From Alphaproteobacteria bacterium (GTDB lineage Bacteria > Pseudomonadota > Alphaproteobacteria > Rs-D84 > CACZYB01), in assembly GCA_016297965.1 (NCBI GenBank), contig JAEDDP010000011.1:1-21660 (forward strand): a stretch of DNA of 21,660 bases, read 5' to 3'. The notes beneath the pieces were generated by a model. That model had not been told where the DNA came from. It ran no database searches and saw only the letters and a program-made list of their open reading frames with translations. This document shows positions 8,216 through 14,498 of the stretch, piece after piece. The stretch's first letter is position 1. Each line of letters starts with the position of its first letter. The position numbers and the translations under genes were made by a program.

Positions 8216-8244
8216 AGTATATTTAATTTTTTGGGGTGGGACAA
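8216..8244 (-). promoter_or_regulatory. Promoter of the Ig-like repeat gene
   Basis: On the bottom strand -35 TTGTCC (8239–8244), a 17-base spacer and -10 TATACT (8216–8221) lie in the spacer between tsaE and this gene. They leave a leader of roughly 48 bases that includes a G-rich Shine-Dalgarno (GGGGG) five bases or so before the ATG. Confidence 0.6.
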
Positions 8245-8263
8245 TAAGTATATATTGATATTT

Positions 8264-8689
8264 TTAATCTTTATTTTCCTTTATCTCTATAATACGTTTG
8301 TCTTTGTCCAATGAAAAGTATAGGCAGATAGGATTGAAATTTTCCTTTACATAATCTTCAATAATTTCCGGCCATTCAATTATTGTTATGTTGTTGTTAA
8401 GGGCGTTATCAATATCAAGTTCAAAAAGTTCGTCTTCGCCCTTTATACGATATAAATCATAGTGTGATATGTTGCCAATATCGCAGGTATAATTTTGCAA
8501 AATGGAAAAAGTTGGGCTTGGGACATCAGTGTTTGAATTTGTTAATGTCTTAATTAAATGGGATGTAAAAAAAGTTTTACCAACGCCAAGTGTTCCATAA
8601 AGAAGTATTGGTTGTCCTGGGTGTACCCTTTTTGCAAAATCGTTTGCGAATTTTATTGTGTCGGATGGTTTTGAAATATCAATAATCAT
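8264..8689 (-). CDS. tsaE: tRNA t6A37 threonylcarbamoyladenosine ATPase TsaE
   Basis: The 141-residue cytoplasmic P-loop ATPase works with TsaB and TsaD to make the t6A modification at position 37 of ANN-decoding tRNAs. The Walker A motif GTLGVGKT is at 32–39, PSPTF at 57–61, HYDLYR at 76–81 and EWPE at 105–108. These are family hallmarks and the length is typical. One base separates its ATG from the lolA stop (TAA-T-ATG), so translation is probably coupled to lolA. tsaB and tsaD are not in this window. Confidence 0.95.
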   Translation of the reverse strand: MIIDISKPSDTIKFANDFAKRVHPGQPILLYGTLGVGKTFFTSHLIKTLTNSNTDVPSPTFSILQNYTCDIGNISHYDLYRIKGEDELFELDIDNALNNNITIIEWPEIIEDYVKENFNPICLYFSLDKDKRIIEIKENKD

Positions 8690-8690
8690 A

Positions 8691-9341
8691 TTAGTAATAC
8701 TTGCTTTTATTCTTTTTGGAACCGATTGATTTTGATCTTGTTATCTTAAAAAGATTTGATGAAAAACTTGTTTCTGGTTTTATGTTTGAAAGATGTACGT
8801 TTGTGGTTATGCCCTGGGCATCACGAACACGCCATCCATAAAGGGACAAAGGCTTTGTTTCAAAAATAAGGGTTATTGTTCCGGATTGTTTTTCATTTGG
8901 TGTTGAAAGTGTTATTTCGGAAAAGCCATCCTTTTCAACAATATCTTTTACCTTTACCGATGAATTTTTTCCGGTAATTTTTACATCACCATTTAATATG
9001 ATGGATGCAGGGTTTGAATTCATTGATATGTATGATATTTGGTCAAGCTTTTTATCCTCATACACGATTGAATTACCATCAGCAACAAGAAGAATAGGGC
9101 TTTCGTATTCAAGGCGCATTTTGCCCGGTTTATCAATGTAAAATTTACCGGCATCGGTTGCGCCGTTGGATGAACTTTGTGTGAATGTACCACTTATCTT
9201 TTTAAGTGAGTTTACATAGGTTTCAACATTTTTAAGAAATGACTGGGTTTGTGTACTGTTTAAATCAACAGATGCAAATGAATTTGTTGTTATAAACATA
9301 CAAAAAACGAAAAACAATAATTTAGATGTAAAATGTTTCAC
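8691..9341 (-). CDS. lolA: Outer-membrane lipoprotein carrier protein LolA
   Basis: This periplasmic chaperone takes lipoproteins from LolCDE in the inner membrane to the outer membrane. The 216-residue precursor has a Sec signal peptide (KLLFFVFCMFITTNSFA, cleavage near SFA-S). The mature part shows the LolA features: GTFTQ, then GKFYIDKPGKMRLEY, and DAQGITTNVHLSN near the C-terminus. The start is GTG, decided by GGGAG six bases upstream. The lolA gene often follows ftsK in alphaproteobacteria. Here a 98-residue gene separates them, and lolA has its own promoter. The tail after residue 200 is Lys/Ser-rich. Confidence 0.93.
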   Translation of the reverse strand: MKHFTSKLLFFVFCMFITTNSFASVDLNSTQTQSFLKNVETYVNSLKKISGTFTQSSSNGATDAGKFYIDKPGKMRLEYESPILLVADGNSIVYEDKKLDQISYISMNSNPASIILNGDVKITGKNSSVKVKDIVEKDGFSEITLSTPNEKQSGTITLIFETKPLSLYGWRVRDAQGITTNVHLSNIKPETSFSSNLFKITRSKSIGSKKNKSKYY

Positions 9342-9364
9342 AATAATCTCCCTGTTATGTGTAG

Positions 9365-9393
9365 ATAATATTTTACTTATTGTTTTTTATCAA
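9365..9393 (-). promoter_or_regulatory. lolA–tsaE promoter
   Basis: On the bottom strand -35 TTGATA (9388–9393), a 17-base spacer and -10 TATTAT (9365–9370) lie about 25 bases before the lolA GTG start. Confidence 0.75.
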
Positions 9394-9413
9394 GAACTTT
9401 TTGTATGACAGGG

Positions 9414-9710
9414 TTATTTGTCGTTTTTAAGCTTATCTTTGATAATCTTTGCTGTTTCTATATTTAATAACCTTTTGTAGGATGGAGACATCCTTTTTTT
9501 TAGTTTCATCTTTGCCTTTATAAAAAGGGTGGTCTTTTTGGCATCCATTTGTGCCTTTATTTGGGCACTTTTTTCTGGTTCATTTTTCTTGTCTTCAAGG
9601 TCTATACCAAGGAATGTTAAATCCTTTTTATGAATGTATGGGCGAACTTCCGGTGTATTATTTAATTTTTTTGCAAAACTTTTTAATTCTTTTAAAATAT
9701 CATCTTTCAT
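9414..9710 (-). CDS. Uncharacterised lysine-rich 98-aa protein
   Basis: The product starts MKDDILKELKSFAKKL and is about a quarter lysine, predicted mostly helical, with no signal peptide or membrane segment. The motif KKDLTFLGIDLEDKK lies in the middle and KKRMSPSYKRLLNIETAK near the C-terminus. GAGG seven bases before the ATG and a promoter with a 17-base spacer in the gap to ftsK support a real gene. A basic, soluble protein next to ftsK could bind nucleic acid, but nothing visible proves this. I do not recognise a family. Confidence 0.7.
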   Translation of the reverse strand: MKDDILKELKSFAKKLNNTPEVRPYIHKKDLTFLGIDLEDKKNEPEKSAQIKAQMDAKKTTLFIKAKMKLKKRMSPSYKRLLNIETAKIIKDKLKNDK

Positions 9711-9738
9711 TTTTTTGCCTCATATTATTTATATGTCT

Positions 9739-9767
9739 ATTTTACTATATTTTATTGTTTAAGACAA
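9739..9767 (-). promoter_or_regulatory. Promoter of the 98-aa gene
   Basis: On the bottom strand -35 TTGTCT (9762–9767), a 17-base spacer and -10 TAAAAT (9739–9744) lie in the 70-base gap between the ftsK stop and this gene. Confidence 0.55.
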
Positions 9768-9780
9768 GAAGTATAAATGC

Positions 9781-12099
9781 TTAATCTCGTTTTGTTAAAA
9801 GTACACGTTTTCCGGTGGAATCCGGTTTGGAAAGGATGCCTTGGGCTTCCATTTTTTCAATAAGGTTTGCGGATTTATTATATCCAATTCCAAGTTGGCG
9901 TTGAAGAAATGAAATGGATGGACGTTCACTTCGTAAAATTATTTCAACCGCCTGTGAATAAAGATCTTCGTTCTGGCTTTCCTTTAATGCCGCTTTGTCA
10001 ATTGCGGACATTGCACGGGTATCAGGAGCCTTTGGTGCGACAGTTATATTTTTAACATAGTTTGGTTTTGCCTGATTTTTTATAAAATTAACAACGTTTT
10101 CAATTTCTTTTTCACTTACGAATGCACCGTGAATACGTATTGTGTTCCCGCCGGTTGCCATATAAAGCATATCTCCCTTTCCAAGCATAAGTTCGGCACC
10201 GTATTCGTTTAAAATTGTACGGCTGTCCTGACCGGAGGCAACACGATAGCTTATACGGTTTGGAAAGTTTGATTTGATTGTTCCGGTAATAACATCAACG
10301 GATGGACGTTGGGTTGAAAGGATTAAGTGTATACCGGTCGCACGTGCCATAGCGGCAAGTCGGGCAACGGCTCCTTCAACTTCCTTTTTCGCGGTTTGCA
10401 TAAGGTCGGCCATTTCATCAACAACAATAACGATGTATGGAATAGGTTTGATTTCTATTTCCTTGTCCTCCATTGTCGGTTCGCCGGTTTGTGGGTCAAA
10501 GCCAGTTTGTACCTGGCGTGTAATTTTTTTGCCGGGGTTTGCCTTTGCCCGTTGATTGAATGTTTCAATATTTTTTGCACCGATGGCCGCCATATTGCGG
10601 TATCTTTCTTCCATTTCAAGGACTGCCCATTTAAGTGCGGCAACGGCCTTTGCCGGTTCGGTTACAACAGGGATAAGAAGGTGTGGAATATCGTTGTAAA
10701 TTGAAAATTCCACCATCTTTGGATCAATCATAATGAACTTACATTCATCAGGAGTGTATTTGTAAAGAAGCGACAGAATCATTCCGTTAACACCAACGGA
10801 TTTACCACTTCCGGTAGTTCCGGCAATAAGTAAGTGTGGCATAGTGGCAAGGTCAACAAAAACCGGTTGTCCGTTTGTGCTTGCGCCAAGGGAAATTGGA
10901 AGCTTGTATTCGGAATTTTTAAATGTGTTGCTTTCAAATTGGTCGCGAAGACTTACCATTTTACGATGAAGGTTTGGAAGTTCAATACCGACCTTGTTTG
11001 TTCCGGGGATAACGGCAATACGTGTTGAAATAGATTCAATTTTCCGTGCAATATCTTCGTTAAGTCCCTTTATTTGTGATGTCTTTATTCCAGGACCAGG
11101 TTCCATTTCAAAAAGGGTGATAACTGGACCGGCCTTTATATCCGTAATTTTTCCGTTAAGTCTGTATTCACGAAGAATATTTTCAAGCATTCGTGCCTTT
11201 TTGATATTGGATTCAGTGTTGGAATCTTCGGATTTTTCTTCCTTAATTTTTACCAAAAGGTCAACCGTTGGAAGGTGATATTTTTTTGCCTCCGGTTCGG
11301 AAATTTTTTTCTTTGTTTCCGTATTTTGTTTTTGTGCGGAAGGAGAGCGTACAGGTTGTTTTGGTTGTCTTTTTTCCGCTGGGGCAACAATCTTTTTCGC
11401 GATACTTAAAATACGACTTTTTTGTGGACGAACAACGGTTCTTGGTTTTGGTTTTTTTGTGATTAAATATCTTAGGCAATCGTATATTTTGTTATAGGTG
11501 ATACGAACAAAATTTTCAAATCGGATTATTGATTTTGATGTTAAATCAAATGCAAAATATAGTGTGGCAACTGATACAACGGAAGATAAAATAAATACTA
11601 TGAAGTGCATATATTTTGTTATTCCAAGTATCGTAAAAATTTCGGCAATGTATGATTTCGTGCTTAACCCTAAAAATCCGCCAAGTCCCGCAGTTGTTGG
11701 AAAAGATGAAAGCATAATGCCGGATATATAGGATAGGGATAGAGTTGTTGGAATTATTGAAACAATCATATACAAAAGGATTTTTTGTATTGGATGGTGA
11801 ATGTTTTTTGGATTGAAAAAATATTTTCCAACAATGAATGTATCAAATACGAATGTCAATGATGTAATTCCAAAAAAACAAAGGAAAATGTTGGCGATGG
11901 TATTCCCGATATTACCACATAAATTTGTTTGTGGAAATGTGCTTGCGGTATTAAGTGATTGTGTGGCGGAATTATATGAAAGTATGGAAATTAGTAAATA
12001 AATGCTTAATGCCATAAAAAATAAACCCAACAATTTAAGGCCCAAATTTTTTAAATAGAGTCTTAAACTGTTAGGTAGAAAATTTTCATTAGTAGGCAT
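9781..12099 (-). CDS. ftsK: DNA translocase FtsK
   Basis: This septum-anchored, ATP-driven hexameric pump moves chromosome ends to the dif site and activates XerCD resolution. The 772 residues hold four N-terminal membrane helices (about 20–42, 60–90, 104–130, 153–186) and a short basic linker to about 300. The RecA-like motor carries Walker A GTTGSGKS (427–434), Walker B IVIVVDEMADL (556–566) and STQRPSVDVITG (595–606). A C-terminal gamma winged helix (about 711–769, QRQLGIGYNKSANLIEKME) reads KOPS sequences. The linker is short, as in many non-enteric FtsK proteins. The ATG is 8 bases after the tatA stop and has no clear Shine-Dalgarno, so translation may depend on tatA. Confidence 0.97.
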   Translation of the reverse strand: MPTNENFLPNSLRLYLKNLGLKLLGLFFMALSIYLLISILSYNSATQSLNTASTFPQTNLCGNIGNTIANIFLCFFGITSLTFVFDTFIVGKYFFNPKNIHHPIQKILLYMIVSIIPTTLSLSYISGIMLSSFPTTAGLGGFLGLSTKSYIAEIFTILGITKYMHFIVFILSSVVSVATLYFAFDLTSKSIIRFENFVRITYNKIYDCLRYLITKKPKPRTVVRPQKSRILSIAKKIVAPAEKRQPKQPVRSPSAQKQNTETKKKISEPEAKKYHLPTVDLLVKIKEEKSEDSNTESNIKKARMLENILREYRLNGKITDIKAGPVITLFEMEPGPGIKTSQIKGLNEDIARKIESISTRIAVIPGTNKVGIELPNLHRKMVSLRDQFESNTFKNSEYKLPISLGASTNGQPVFVDLATMPHLLIAGTTGSGKSVGVNGMILSLLYKYTPDECKFIMIDPKMVEFSIYNDIPHLLIPVVTEPAKAVAALKWAVLEMEERYRNMAAIGAKNIETFNQRAKANPGKKITRQVQTGFDPQTGEPTMEDKEIEIKPIPYIVIVVDEMADLMQTAKKEVEGAVARLAAMARATGIHLILSTQRPSVDVITGTIKSNFPNRISYRVASGQDSRTILNEYGAELMLGKGDMLYMATGGNTIRIHGAFVSEKEIENVVNFIKNQAKPNYVKNITVAPKAPDTRAMSAIDKAALKESQNEDLYSQAVEIILRSERPSISFLQRQLGIGYNKSANLIEKMEAQGILSKPDSTGKRVLLTKRD

Positions 12100-12107
12100 T
12101 TAAAAAT

Positions 12108-12353
12108 TTATTTTGTTTTCTTACTTTTTGTTTTTGATGACTTTACGGCTTTTCTTTTTGAAGAAACAGTTGCCTTTGCAGTGGAAGATTTTTTATTTTT
12201 CCCCTTTGTTTTGTCATTATTTTCGTTCATTGATTTTTTGAAAACCTTAATTCCTTCGGCAAAATTTTCCATAATTTTTGGAAACTTTCCGGCACCAAAA
12301 AGAATAAGGACAAGAACAATTATTAAAAGAAGTTCAGATAAACCAATATGCAT
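12108..12353 (-). CDS. tatA: Tat translocase subunit TatA
   Basis: The 81-residue product has one N-terminal membrane helix (LSELLLIIVLVLILFGAGKFP) followed by the amphipathic helix NFAEGIKVFKKSM. The FG hinge and FKK motif are TatA signatures; TatA multimers form the pore recruited by TatBC. AGGAG six bases upstream sets the ATG. It lies 12 bases after the SPOR gene and 8 bases before ftsK, and is about 8 kb away from tatBC. The last 30 or so residues are nearly all Lys/Ser/Thr/Ala and strongly basic, unlike the acidic or mixed tails of better-known TatA proteins. Confidence 0.93.
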   Translation of the reverse strand: MHIGLSELLLIIVLVLILFGAGKFPKIMENFAEGIKVFKKSMNENNDKTKGKNKKSSTAKATVSSKRKAVKSSKTKSKKTK

Positions 12354-12365
12354 TTTATACTCCTG

Positions 12366-13172
12366 TTATTTTGTTACAAAGCATGAAAGTTTGTTTGCCT
12401 TTAACTTATTACAAATATCAGTTGCAGTAGCACTTGAATCAAGATTTGTAATTCTTAATCTGTAATAAATTTTTCCGTTTACTTCGGTACGGCTTACGGA
12501 ATGGTTAAGGTTTTTCAAAATAGAAGGATACTTCTTTGAAAGATTGGTCCATTCTTTGTTTGCGGATGCCTCTGAACTGGTGGAAATAAGTTGTACATTC
12601 CAAACGCCAGATTTTGCTCGTTGAGGTGTTTTTTTAGGTGCAGACTTTACACTTGAAACTTCAACTTCGCCCTTTACATTTGTCTTTTTTTCAATGATTT
12701 TTGGGGCAGAATCTTTTTTTACAATTATTTTTACAGGAGCAGGTTTTTTAACGGGTACAACCTTTACTTCCCTTTTTTCAACAACAGGAATAGGGGTTGG
12801 TTTTACAATTTTTTCCGCAGAAATAAGTGTTTTTGCTTCCTCATCAAAACTTGTTGGAGCATAAACGCTTGCCTGTTCAAAAACTTCGTTTGTTTTTTCT
12901 TCCTCTGGAATCTCCTTGATTGGAGAAGAAGGGGAGGAAATTGTTGGAATTTCGGCTAAATTCGTTGCTTGGTTGTTACCTTTGTTAGAAGTAAATAGTA
13001 ATAGTACTACACCAGCCACAATTGCACCGGCAGCTATTGCTATAAGGTAAGTTTTTGCAGATGATTTATTGGTATCCTCACCATAATTTATCCCAGAATT
13101 TGACATATTTTCATTATCAAATTCATCCTTGTTTACTTCACCAAAAAAATCATTGTTATTCATATCCATCAT
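12366..13172 (-). CDS. SPOR-domain cell-division protein
   Basis: The 268-residue bitopic protein has a short cytosolic N-terminus rich in Asn/Asp, one membrane helix (about 41–61), a Pro/Lys/Val-rich periplasmic linker, and a C-terminal SPOR domain (about 190–268: VWNVQLIS...YYRLRITN...CNKLKANKLSCFV). SPOR domains bind peptidoglycan stripped of stem peptides and so find the septum. In many alphaproteobacteria a SPOR gene lies just upstream of nagZ–scpAB–tatABC; here only tatA follows, with 12 bases between. The start could be any of M1, M2 or M4 (MMDM); GGGGGG lies just upstream. A promoter with an extended -10 precedes it. Confidence 0.9.
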   Translation of the reverse strand: MMDMNNNDFFGEVNKDEFDNENMSNSGINYGEDTNKSSAKTYLIAIAAGAIVAGVVLLLFTSNKGNNQATNLAEIPTISSPSSPIKEIPEEEKTNEVFEQASVYAPTSFDEEAKTLISAEKIVKPTPIPVVEKREVKVVPVKKPAPVKIIVKKDSAPKIIEKKTNVKGEVEVSSVKSAPKKTPQRAKSGVWNVQLISTSSEASANKEWTNLSKKYPSILKNLNHSVSRTEVNGKIYYRLRITNLDSSATATDICNKLKANKLSCFVTK

Positions 13173-13211
13173 TTTCCCCCCTTATAGTAGGCATTATTTA
13201 AAATATAATTT

Positions 13212-13240
13212 ATAATACCACAAAATAATCGGCATTTCTA
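13212..13240 (-). promoter_or_regulatory. Promoter of the SPOR–tatA–ftsK unit
   Basis: On the bottom strand an extended -10 (TGG-TATTAT, core 13212–13217) lies about 40 bases before the SPOR start. The -35 at 17 bases (TAGAAA) is weak, as expected when a TGn extension is present. Confidence 0.5.
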
Positions 13241-13267
13241 GTAAAATAAATTATACTTTTTATTTTT

Positions 13268-13507
13268 TTAGATGGATTGTTCAAGGTATTTTGTAAATTG
13301 TTCCCAGGTCATATTCGTAGCTCTTATCACTTTACAAATACTTTCTGTGGATGGCCATCTAAATTTACCACTTGGATAAAATCTTTTACTTTTGTTAAAT
13401 GCAGTAGCATCAAGCCCTGCTTTTTTAGCAAGTGCAGATACTGAAATTCCGTTGATATAGGCTATTTTATCTATGGTTTGCCATATTCTGTTATGTTCTG
13501 TATCCAT
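13268..13507 (-). CDS. HTH regulator related to alphaproteobacterial S24-type repressors, peptidase domain absent
   Basis: The 79-residue product contains a helix-turn-helix: IDKIAYINGISVSALAKKAG, then LDATAFNKSKR, then RWPSTESICKVIRATNMTWEQF. This sequence pattern (AGLDxTxFNxSKR, RWPSTESIxKV) is familiar from the N-terminus of alphaproteobacterial HTH regulators fused to a LexA/CI-like S24 peptidase of about 130 residues. Here the protein stops right after the HTH, so it cannot self-cleave. AAGGAG nine bases before the ATG and a 17-base-spacer promoter support expression. It is divergent from the 13692–14434 pair. Autoregulation through a palindrome in its own promoter is likely but inferred. 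Confidence 0.85.
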   Translation of the reverse strand: MDTEHNRIWQTIDKIAYINGISVSALAKKAGLDATAFNKSKRFYPSGKFRWPSTESICKVIRATNMTWEQFTKYLEQSI

Positions 13508-13555
13508 TTCTTAAATCTCCTTTGTTTAAAGTTTTTACAAGCCTCACAAATACAA

Positions 13556-13584
13556 CTTATACTAGAATTTTTATAAAAATACAA
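13556..13584 (-). promoter_or_regulatory. HTH gene promoter with palindrome in the spacer
   Basis: On the bottom strand -35 TTGTAT (13579–13584), a 17-base spacer and -10 TATAAG (13556–13561). The spacer holds the perfect 14-base palindrome ATTTTTATAAAAAT (13567–13580), well placed for an autorepressor operator, though such AT-rich palindromes also occur by chance. Confidence 0.55.
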
Positions 13585-13592
13585 GTGATAAT

Positions 13593-13632
13593 ATATAAAA
13601 ATATTGACTTTTTATATTCATAATGATAGTTT
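13593..13632 (+). promoter_or_regulatory. Candidate promoter and inverted repeat before the 13692 gene
   Basis: A -35 TTGACT (13604–13609) with a weak -10 TAGTTT (13627–13632) at 17 bases. The arms ATATAAAAA (13593–13601) and TTTTTATAT (13609–13617) form an inverted repeat around the -35, so a repressor bound here would block it. The start site is tentative. Confidence 0.35.
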
Positions 13633-13691
13633 TTTGAAAAAGTTCGGTATTTGTTCTTATTATCGGACAAAATCAGGAGGAGGGAAAACAA

Positions 13692-14075
13692 ATGAGAATA
13701 CAATACATTGAGAATCAGCTGTTAAATGAAGAGAATCCGAATCAGGTGAAGTTTGGTTCGGCGGAGGAAGCGTGGTTTTGGTTTTGCAAATATGATGAAA
13801 AAACTGGGTACAAGATAAATAATTCCAATAACAAGATTGTAAGACCTTGTTTTTTGGATGATATTTATATTGCGGTTTCAAAATTATATTTTGCACGAAA
13901 GATTGGGGAACGGCATCTTAAAACACTTATAAAGTATGGAAGAATGCAAATTGTCCCTGATGAGCGAATCATTGAGGAGCAAGAGGAAGCATTGTGGTGG
14001 AGCGATGCGATGGACAAGCTTGAAACTGTTTTAAGGAAGAAGGGGATTGTCGTATGCGGGCAGAAGGATTTATAA
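13692..14075 (+). CDS. Conserved alphaproteobacterial-type protein of unknown function (127 aa)
   Basis: The soluble product has a recognisable pattern: SAEEAWFWFCKY near residue 24, RPCFLDDIYIAVSKLYFARKI in the middle, and LWWSDAMDKLETVLRKKGIV at the end. I associate this pattern with uncharacterised proteins in alphaproteobacteria, from memory and without a search. No membrane segment, signal peptide or catalytic motif is evident; two cysteines (C32, C53) lie in the conserved stretches. A very strong Shine-Dalgarno (AGGAGGAGGG) precedes the ATG by seven bases. The gene overlaps the next one by 22 bases, so the two products probably work together. It is divergent from the HTH regulator. Confidence 0.85.
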   Translation: MRIQYIENQLLNEENPNQVKFGSAEEAWFWFCKYDEKTGYKINNSNNKIVRPCFLDDIYIAVSKLYFARKIGERHLKTLIKYGRMQIVPDERIIEEQEEALWWSDAMDKLETVLRKKGIVVCGQKDL

Positions 14076-14434
14076 ATCCATTATATTATAAGTATGTCGT
14101 TTTTTCTTCGGATACGGATTTGTGGTTTTTAAGGTGTCTTAAATCTGGATTTCGGCACTGTTTGTTTTTTACCGGTGATGAGAATCAGGTGATTATTTTT
14201 GATCCGGTAGCAAACAGGTTTGATATTTCGTATATTCCGATGAATGTAAACTTGGTTAAAAAATTTTTTGAAGATAAGGGGGATATTGTTGTTGCGGTTG
14301 ATAAGAAATTTAATCCAAGGTTCCGTGTAAGCATTGGCGTTTTTACCTGTGTGGAGGTGGTAAAAAGGATTTTGGGAATTTCCAATGCCTTTATTATAAC
14401 TCCGTTCAGGCTTTATAAATATTTGACTAAATAA
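14054..14434 (+). CDS. Uncharacterised partner protein, possible permuted papain-like fold (126 aa)
   Basis: The product shows LWFLRCLKSGFRHCLFF (H35), VIIFDPVANRFD (D50) and FTCVEVVKRILGI (C99), ending TPFRLYKYLTK. A His early, an Asp next and a Cys at the start of a C-terminal helix is the order found in circularly permuted NlpC/P60-like (LRAT/YiiX type) enzymes, so a thiol hydrolase or acyltransferase is conceivable; this is inference from residue order alone. The ATG has AAGGGG eight bases upstream, inside the preceding gene, and no other in-frame start fits. No signal peptide is seen, so it would act in the cytoplasm. The promoter of the next gene follows directly. Confidence 0.8.
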   Translation: MRAEGFINPLYYKYVVFSSDTDLWFLRCLKSGFRHCLFFTGDENQVIIFDPVANRFDISYIPMNVNLVKKFFEDKGDIVVAVDKKFNPRFRVSIGVFTCVEVVKRILGISNAFIITPFRLYKYLTK

Positions 14435-14440
14435 TATTAG

Positions 14441-14469
14441 TGGATTTTAAAAGAATTTTTTGATATACT
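14441..14469 (+). promoter_or_regulatory. Promoter of the mscS–DUF374–waaA operon
   Basis: An extended -10 (TG-A-TATACT, core 14464–14469) with a weak -35 (TGGATT) at 17 bases. Because transcription would start near 14476, the upstream in-frame ATG at 14460 cannot be used from this promoter, which supports the start at 14499. Confidence 0.5.
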
Positions 14470-14498
14470 TATGTAGCAATGTTTATATGGAGATTGTT

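Noticed and set aside
10274..10704. Top-strand frames inside ftsK
   Set aside because: Antisense shadows of the conserved FtsK motor domain; no ribosome binding sites or family resemblance.
12090..13195. ATGCCTACTA found at the ftsK start and again before the SPOR gene
   Set aside because: Ten bases repeated once about 1.1 kb apart, in different contexts; probably coincidence.
13536..13584. Three TACAA copies near the HTH promoter as a possible direct-repeat operator
   Set aside because: Spacings of 15 and 29 bases are irregular and the unit is only five bases in AT-rich DNA.
14460..14498. Thirteen-codon longer N-terminus for the MscS channel
   Set aside because: The ATG at 14460 lacks a ribosome binding site and lies upstream of the -10; GGAG at six bases supports 14499.
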